Made by a program: the position numbers and the translations under genes
Shown here: one piece after another, positions 58,988 through 64,000 of the stretch
Layout of the letters: the number at the start of each line of letters is the position of its first letter
How positions within the stretch are numbered: the first letter of the stretch is position 1
Assembly (NCBI RefSeq): GCF_009617585.1
Contig: NZ_WIXI01000049.1
Span: forward strand, 62,001-126,000
DNA from: Endobacterium cereale
GTDB lineage: Bacteria > Pseudomonadota > Alphaproteobacteria > Rhizobiales > Rhizobiaceae
DNA: 64,000 nucleotides
Direction: 5' to 3'
The notes under the pieces: generated by a model
What the model was told of the DNA's origin: nothing
Databases searched by the model: none
What the model saw: the letters and a program-made list of their open reading frames with translations, nothing else

Positions 58988-60160
58988 TCAGAGTTTTACC
59001 CAGGCGCCGTTCTTTTTCGAAGACGCCACGCAGGCCTCGACGAAGGCAACACCCTTCACGCCGTCATCGACGGTCGGATAGATGACCGCCTTGTCCAGCT
59101 TGGTGCCGTTCTTCTTGGCGTTGATGGCCAGAGCCGCTTCCGAATAGATCGTCGCAAAGGCTTCGAGATACCCTTCCGGATGACCGCCGGGAATACGCGA
59201 CACACGCGCCGCAGCAGCACCGGCACCAGCACCATTGCGGGTGATCAGCCGCTTCGGCTCACCGAACGGCGTATACCACAAGAGGTTCGGGTTTTCCTGG
59301 GACCATTCCAGCCCGCCCTTTTCGCCATAAACGCGCAGTTTCAGGCCGTTTTCATTGCCCGGCGCCACCTGGCTGCACCACAACATGCCCTTTGCGCCTT
59401 CAGCAAACCGCAGCATCACATGGGCATTGTCATCCAGCCTGCGGCCCGGCACAAAACTGTCGAGATCGGCGGCGAGGCTTTCCAGCGTCAGGCCGGTGAC
59501 GAAGGATGCAAGGTTATAGGCATGCGTGCCGATGTCGCCGGTCGAGCCACCGGCGCCCGACTGCGCCGGATCGGTGCGCCAGACGGCCTGCTTGGCGCCC
59601 GTCTGTTCGGCCGCTTCCGTCAGCCAGTCCTGCGCATATTCCACATTCACCACACGCAGCTTGCCGAGATCGCCATTGGCGATCATTTCGCGCGCCTGCC
59701 GCACCATCGGATAACCGGTGTAATTGTGGGTGAGGATAAAAAGCGCATCGCTTTCATCCGCCAGCTTCTTCAGCTTTTTGGCGTCCGCCAGATTGGAGGT
59801 CAGCGGCTTGTCGCAGATGACATGGATGCCGCGCTTCAGAAACTCGCGCGCGGCTTCGAAATGCACATGGTTGGGCGTGACGATCGACACCGCCTCGATG
59901 CCATCCTTCAGCCGCGCCTCGCGGATCGCCATGTCCTTGTAGGACCCATAGGTGCGGGCCGGGTCGAGCCCCAGTTCGCGGCCGGACGCCGCCGATTTTT
60001 CCGGCGTCGACGACAGCGCGCCTGATATCAGATCGAACCGGTCATCCAGCCGTGCCGCCATGCGATGCACCGCACCGATAAACGCACCCGAACCTCCGCC
60101 CACCATGCCGAGACGGATACGCCGCTCCCTTGCCGCTTCCTGTTTGCCTTCGATTGCCAT
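58988..60160 (-). CDS. Gfo/Idh/MocA-family oxidoreductase
   Basis: The 390-residue enzyme has the NAD(P)-binding start RLGMVGGGSGAFIGAVHRMA and the family lysine in HVICDKPLTSNLADAKK, with a probable catalytic His in GGSTGDIGTHAYNLASFV. It oxidises or reduces a sugar or polyol. It is the last gene of a sugar transport and metabolism cluster. GGAG precedes ATG 60160. The substrate is unknown; 3-keto-sugar or inositol chemistry are typical of the neighbours. Confidence 0.92.
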   Translation of the reverse strand: MAIEGKQEAARERRIRLGMVGGGSGAFIGAVHRMAARLDDRFDLISGALSSTPEKSAASGRELGLDPARTYGSYKDMAIREARLKDGIEAVSIVTPNHVHFEAAREFLKRGIHVICDKPLTSNLADAKKLKKLADESDALFILTHNYTGYPMVRQAREMIANGDLGKLRVVNVEYAQDWLTEAAEQTGAKQAVWRTDPAQSGAGGSTGDIGTHAYNLASFVTGLTLESLAADLDSFVPGRRLDDNAHVMLRFAEGAKGMLWCSQVAPGNENGLKLRVYGEKGGLEWSQENPNLLWYTPFGEPKRLITRNGAGAGAAAARVSRIPGGHPEGYLEAFATIYSEAALAINAKKNGTKLDKAVIYPTVDDGVKGVAFVEACVASSKKNGAWVKL

Positions 60161-60193
60161 GAAATATCTCCTTGAAATGTCTGTGGAGCAGTT

Positions 60194-60334
60194 GCCCCTC
60201 ATCCGCCTGCCGGCACCTTCTCCCCGTAAAAAACGGGAGAAGGCCCCTAACGGCACCCTTTCCGTCCATCCACAATGTCGAGCGTGGCACGTCCCCTCTC
60301 CCCGCCTGCGGGGAGAGGGTTAGGGTGAGGGGCA
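60194..60334. repeat. Rhizobial palindromic intergenic repeat (RIME-like)
   Basis: The element begins CCCCTCATCCGCCTGCCGGC and ends GGGTTAGGGTGAGGGG, giving a long imperfect inverted repeat. Within it are CTCCCCG-A-rich-CGGGAG and CTCTCCCC-GCGGGGAGAG hairpins. This matches the mosaic palindromic repeats scattered between genes in Rhizobium, Sinorhizobium and Agrobacterium. It separates the last two genes of the sugar operon. Confidence 0.75.
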
Positions 60335-60348
60335 GCCACCTGCGCCAA

Positions 60349-61401
60349 TCACAGCCCCAGCATGCGCCGATTGGCCGCTTCATCCGTGCCGGCACCCGCA
60401 AAATCGTCGAACGCGTGTTCGGTGACGCGAATAATGTGCGCCTTGACGAACTCCGCCCCTTCCCGCGCGCCGTCTTCCGGATGTTTCAGCGCGCATTCCC
60501 ACTCGACCACGGCCCAGCCGTCAAAATCGTTGGCGGCCATCTTGGAAAAGATCGAACCGAAATCGACCTGACCATCACCCGGCGAGCGGAAACGTCCGGC
60601 ACGGTTTACCCAGCTCTGGAAACCGCCGTAAACGCCCTGCCGTCCGGTCGGATTGAATTCCGCGTCCTTGACGTGGAACATTTTTATCCGATCCTTGTAG
60701 ATGTCGATGTTGTCGAGATAATCGAGGCATTGCAGCACGTAATGCGACGGATCGTAGAGCATGTTGGCGCGCGGATGGTTTTTGACGCGCTCCAGGAACA
60801 TCTCGAAGGTGATGCCGTCATGCAGGTCTTCGCTCGGATGGATCTCGTAGCAGACGTCGACATCGTTTTCATCGGCATGGTTGAGGATCGGCGTCCAACG
60901 TTTCGCCAATTCGTCGAAGGCCGCTTCGACCAGACCGGCCGGACGCTGCGGGAACGGATAAAGATAAGGCCAGACCAGCGCGCCCGAAAAGGTCGCGTGT
61001 GCCTTGATGCCGAGATGTCTTGAAGCGCTGATGCCCATCTTGACCTGCTCGACCGCCCATTCCTGCCGGGCTTTCGGATTGCCACGCACTTCCGGTGCGG
61101 CAAAACCGTCGAACACTTCGTCATAGGCCGGATGTACGGCCACAAGCTGGCCCTGCAGATGGGTGGAAAGCTCGGTGATCTCGACGCCGTTCTGGCGGGC
61201 CACACCGGCCAGTTCGTCGCAATAATCCTTGGAGTTCGAGGCCTTTTTCAGGTCGATCAGCTGGCTCGCCCAGGTCGGCACCTGCACGCCAAGATAACCC
61301 TTGTCGGCCGCCCATTTGGTGATGCCGTCCCAGGAATTGAACGGTGCCGCGTCGCTTGCAAACTGGCCGAGAAAGATGCCCGGTCCCTTGATCGTCTTCA
61401 T
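60349..61401 (-). CDS. Sugar phosphate isomerase/epimerase family protein
   Basis: The 350-residue protein has the xylose-isomerase-like TIM-barrel fold: GQFASDAAPFNSWDGITKWA, VDVCYEIHPSEDLHDG, ANMLYDPSHYVLQCLDYLD and MFHVKDAEFNPTGRQG supply the metal-binding Glu, Asp and His residues. It isomerises or epimerises a sugar intermediate. GGAGG precedes ATG 61401. It follows the ABC binding protein and precedes the oxidoreductase, which together suggest conversion of an imported sugar or polyol. Confidence 0.92.
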   Translation of the reverse strand: MKTIKGPGIFLGQFASDAAPFNSWDGITKWAADKGYLGVQVPTWASQLIDLKKASNSKDYCDELAGVARQNGVEITELSTHLQGQLVAVHPAYDEVFDGFAAPEVRGNPKARQEWAVEQVKMGISASRHLGIKAHATFSGALVWPYLYPFPQRPAGLVEAAFDELAKRWTPILNHADENDVDVCYEIHPSEDLHDGITFEMFLERVKNHPRANMLYDPSHYVLQCLDYLDNIDIYKDRIKMFHVKDAEFNPTGRQGVYGGFQSWVNRAGRFRSPGDGQVDFGSIFSKMAANDFDGWAVVEWECALKHPEDGAREGAEFVKAHIIRVTEHAFDDFAGAGTDEAANRRMLGL

Positions 61402-61484
61402 GAAAATACCTCCGCTTTTTTTACAATTCAAAACATGGACCGGGCGCGCATGGAAACAACCGTGCGCGCCCGGGAAAAGCCAAA

Positions 61485-62450
61485 TCAGAATGGCGAGTCA
61501 GGGAAATAGAAGTCCTTGGCGTTGTCCTTGGTCACCAGCGTAGCATCGAGGATGTAATTGCCGCTGACCGGCACCTGATCGTAGAAACCGCCGGCGGTGA
61601 GCTGCATGGCGGTCGCCACCATGGCCGGCGGATACAGCACGTCGACCGGCATCATCTTGTCGCCATCCATGACCTTCTTGATCATATCCTTCGAACCGGC
61701 GCCGCCGACGACATATTTGATGTCGGTGCGGTTGGCTTGGCTGATGGCTTCCATGACACCGACGGCCATATCGTCATCCTGGCACCAGACCACGTCGATC
61801 TTCGGATATTTGGTGAGATAATCCTGCATGACGCGAAAGGCGTCGTCGCGGCTCCAGTTGCCGTACTGGCGATCCAGAATTTTGACCTTCGAGCCTTCGA
61901 TACCCTTGTCAAAGCCGTCCTGACGCTGCTGATCGATCGGGATCGGCAGACCGCGAATGATCACCACTTCGGCGTCCGGCGTGGTCTTGGCGATGTACTG
62001 ACCGGCGACTTCACCGAGCGCCGGGTTGTTGCCGGCCACATAGAGATCGCGGATCGTGTTGTCGTTGACGGAAGGCGCGCGGTCGACCAGCGCCACGAAT
62101 TTTCCGTCATCCTTGACCTGCTGGATGGCCGAAACGAGCTGATCCGGATCGGTCGGCAGGATGACCAGCGCGTCGATGCCCTGCACGGCCAGATCCTGCA
62201 CGGCATTGGCCTGGCTTGCCGGATCCGCCGAAGTCTTGACGATGACGTTGAGGCCCTTGTGTTCGGCCATCAGAAGTTTGGCGACACGTTCGGCATGGAA
62301 CACCACGCCGGCCGTCCAGCCATGGTCGGCGGCCGGAATGGACACGCCGATCGTTACCTTTTTTGCTTCCTGCGCCCAGCTGACGCCGGGGCCGATGGCG
62401 ACCGTGGCAGCGAGTGCCGCTGCGGCAATCCCAAAAGTTCTTCTGCGCAT
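61485..62450 (-). CDS. Sugar ABC transporter substrate-binding protein
   Basis: This 321-residue precursor has a signal peptide (MRRRTFGIAAAALAATVAIG, cleavage near SWAQE) and a periplasmic-binding-protein type I fold like RbsB: GVSIPAADHGWTAGVVFHAE, DALVILPTDPDQLVSAIQQV and DVVWCQDDDMAVGVMEAISQ. It captures a sugar for the permease encoded upstream. GGGAGAGAG precedes ATG 62450. The exact sugar is unknown. Confidence 0.94.
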   Translation of the reverse strand: MRRRTFGIAAAALAATVAIGPGVSWAQEAKKVTIGVSIPAADHGWTAGVVFHAERVAKLLMAEHKGLNVIVKTSADPASQANAVQDLAVQGIDALVILPTDPDQLVSAIQQVKDDGKFVALVDRAPSVNDNTIRDLYVAGNNPALGEVAGQYIAKTTPDAEVVIIRGLPIPIDQQRQDGFDKGIEGSKVKILDRQYGNWSRDDAFRVMQDYLTKYPKIDVVWCQDDDMAVGVMEAISQANRTDIKYVVGGAGSKDMIKKVMDGDKMMPVDVLYPPAMVATAMQLTAGGFYDQVPVSGNYILDATLVTKDNAKDFYFPDSPF

Positions 62451-62529
62451 GTTCTCTCTCCCAAGATGAACGGGGTCTCTCCTCCCCACCGGACCCGCCC
62501 CAGATGGCCCGGCGTAACTGTAAAACCTG

Positions 62530-63531
62530 TTATTTTCGCATCAGCGTGCGCTGCACCAGCATGGCGATGATGATGATCGCTCCCTGGATCGCGCCGATCA
62601 GATATTCGCTGACGAAATTGGAAAGCAGCATGATATTGCCGACGATTTCCAGAATGAACGCCCCGCAGATCGTGCCCCAGATGCGGCCCACACCACCCCG
62701 CAAGGCGGTGCCGCCGACCACGACGGCAGTAATCGCCTGCAATTCCCACAGAATGCCGGTGGTTGCCGAAGTCGAGCCCAGACGCGGCACATAGATGATG
62801 ACGGCAACGGCGACGCACAGGCCCTGAATGACATAGGCAATGGTGCGCACTTTTTGCACCGAAATGCCGGAGTAGCGTGCCACTTCCTCATTGGAACCGA
62901 CCGCGATCACATGCCGGCCAAAACGGGTGCGGTATAGCACGAAGGCGGCGATCGCGGCGGTCACGAAGATCACGATGATCGGGATCGGAACGCCAAACAC
63001 ATCGCCAAAATAGACCGGGCGATAGAGCTGCTGCAGTTCGCGGTCGCGAACGGTGATCGATCCGCCCTGAGACAGCCACGTCGTCAGGCCGCGATAGATG
63101 CCCATCATGCCGAGCGTGGCGATAAAAGGTTCGATCTTGCCAACCGTGGTGATCAAACCATTGGTGAGGCCGCAGGCGGCGCCGAGGATCAAGGCAAGCA
63201 ACATCGCCACGATCAGCATCAGCATCGGATCGGCAACCGCGCCGGAATTCATGAACAGGATCATCAGGCTGGCCACGAAGGCGACCATCGAGCCGACCGA
63301 CAGATCAAGCCCGCCGGACGAGATGACGTAGGTCGCACCCAGCGCGATGACGGCAATGAAGGCACTACGGGTGATGACATTGGTGAGGTTGGCGAGCGAG
63401 ACGAAATTCGGATTGGCGAAATAGCCCAGCACCAGAAGCAGCGCCAGCGCCACGAATGGCGCGATCGCCGCCATGTCCCAGTCTTTTGACGTTTTGGGCG
63501 CCTTGGTGGTGTCCGTTGCGACCGCGTTCAT
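62530..63531 (-). CDS. Sugar ABC transporter permease (RbsC type)
   Basis: The 333-residue inner membrane protein has about ten helices and the RbsC-type segments YVISSGGLDLSVGSMVAFVA, GLTNGLITTVGKIEPFIATL and GSNEEVARYSGISVQKVRTI. It forms the channel of the transporter with the ATPase upstream. Its start overlaps the ATPase stop by four bases (ATGA), so the genes are coupled. Confidence 0.95.
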   Translation of the reverse strand: MNAVATDTTKAPKTSKDWDMAAIAPFVALALLLVLGYFANPNFVSLANLTNVITRSAFIAVIALGATYVISSGGLDLSVGSMVAFVASLMILFMNSGAVADPMLMLIVAMLLALILGAACGLTNGLITTVGKIEPFIATLGMMGIYRGLTTWLSQGGSITVRDRELQQLYRPVYFGDVFGVPIPIIVIFVTAAIAAFVLYRTRFGRHVIAVGSNEEVARYSGISVQKVRTIAYVIQGLCVAVAVIIYVPRLGSTSATTGILWELQAITAVVVGGTALRGGVGRIWGTICGAFILEIVGNIMLLSNFVSEYLIGAIQGAIIIIAMLVQRTLMRK

Positions 63532-64000
63532 GCCGCCTCCCCCGCGCCTGCATTCACACCCGTCGCCAGCTGCACGATCTCGTTTTCGGTCATACGTTCC
63601 CCCTCCACTTCACCAACGATCGTCCCTGAGCGCATGACATGGATGCGGTCGCAGATGCCGATCAGCTCAGGCATTTCGGAGGAGACGACGATGATCGATC
63701 GCCCCTCTTCGGCCAGCCCGGCAATGAACTTGTAGATCTGTTCCTTGTTGCCGATATCGATGCCGCGCGTCGGCTCATCGATGATGACGACCTGTGGATC
63801 GAGCAGCATCATTTTTGCAAGCAGCAGTTTTTGCTGGTTGCCGCCGGAAAGCTGGCCCGCGAGGATATTTTTTGTGGCCGTGCGGATATCGAAATCCTCG
63901 ATCGCCTTGTCGAGAGCATCGCTTTCCCGCTTGCTATCGATCTGAAAGCCGCGAATGAACTTTCCGAGCGATGCCAGCGTCAGGTTGGTGCGCAGGTCCT
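63528..64000 (-). CDS. Sugar ABC transporter ATP-binding protein, C-terminal part
   Basis: The reading frame runs off the right edge of the window, so only the last 157 or so residues are seen. They contain the second ABC signature LSGGNQQKLLLAKMM and Walker B VVIIDEPTRGIDIG of RbsA/MglA-type fused ATPases, which normally have about 500 residues. It overlaps the permease start by four bases. The gene is complete at its 3' end; the rest lies beyond the window. Confidence 0.93.
   Translation of the reverse strand, partial: DLRTNLTLASLGKFIRGFQIDSKRESDALDKAIEDFDIRTATKNILAGQLSGGNQQKLLLAKMMLLDPQVVIIDEPTRGIDIGNKEQIYKFIAGLAEEGRSIIVVSSEMPELIGICDRIHVMRSGTIVGEVEGERMTENEIVQLATGVNAGAGEAA

Overview
The window looks like chromosome from a member of the Rhizobiaceae, most likely Agrobacterium or a close relative. 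It is GC-rich and has several alphaproteobacterial hallmarks: a heterotetrameric sarcosine oxidase operon, an aa3-oxidase subunit IV of the short alphaproteobacterial type, a lysine/ornithine decarboxylase preceded by a long leader, S21 with a GTG start, a DUF1007-NicO metal exporter pair, a GMC dehydrogenase with a triheme cytochrome, an Agrobacterium-type beta-glucosidase and a RIME-like palindromic repeat. No tRNA, rRNA, prophage, insertion sequence or CRISPR array was seen, and most of the window is ordinary housekeeping and catabolic sequence.

Layout. 0-3.7 kb: a DUF2332 protein, a small degraded locus behind a near-consensus promoter, and a divergent pair of DJ-1/PfpI proteins (one a GlxA-type regulator, one exported). 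3.7-9.3 kb: the sox operon (soxB, an inserted exported ORF, soxD, soxA, soxG), every junction overlapping or nearly so. 9.5-12.4 kb: acyltransferase, rpsU with a strong terminator, a TPR lipoprotein, oxidase subunit IV. 12.6-16.2 kb: a TRAP transporter (DctQ, DctM, and a convergent TakP-like binding protein) enclosing a large structured inverted repeat. 16.4-21.2 kb: a PuuD-like hydrolase, a LacI-regulator/2-hydroxyacid dehydrogenase unit, MarR and a creatininase-family enzyme. 21.3-24.4 kb: a dead vapBC pair, then a His-rich CobW-type GTPase with a WD40 partner. 24.4-30.2 kb: a diguanylate cyclase, a spermidine-synthase-like protein, a serine hydrolase, OmpW with a perfect FNR box, and a purine nucleoside permease.

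30.4-33.8 kb: ornithine/lysine decarboxylase followed by an acetyltransferase, with a roughly 300-nt leader holding two short reading frames, and a divergent LysR regulator. 33.9-40.9 kb: a nickel/cobalt-type exporter, two tandem paralogous membrane proteins, several unknown proteins, a DUF533 protein and KDPG aldolase. 41-44.4 kb: an overlapping CYTH-CHAD pair, TrhO, a small phosphatase and a BrnT-BrnA toxin-antitoxin pair. 44.4-50.2 kb: a CHASE4-like/GGDEF/EAL protein and a methionine ABC operon (metN, metI and two metQ copies). 50.4-57.2 kb: a GH1 beta-glucosidase, a three-subunit membrane sugar or sugar-acid dehydrogenase, and an HD-GYP phosphodiesterase. 57.2-64 kb: an ABC-F ATPase and a sugar catabolic operon (ABC ATPase running off the window, permease, binding protein, isomerase/epimerase, Gfo/Idh/MocA oxidoreductase).

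The most interesting points are the decarboxylase leader with its two candidate leader peptides, the structured element beside the TRAP operon, the unknown exported ORF locked into the sox operon, and the tandem pair of unknown membrane proteins. Gene names rest on motif and sequence recognition alone; no database search was possible.
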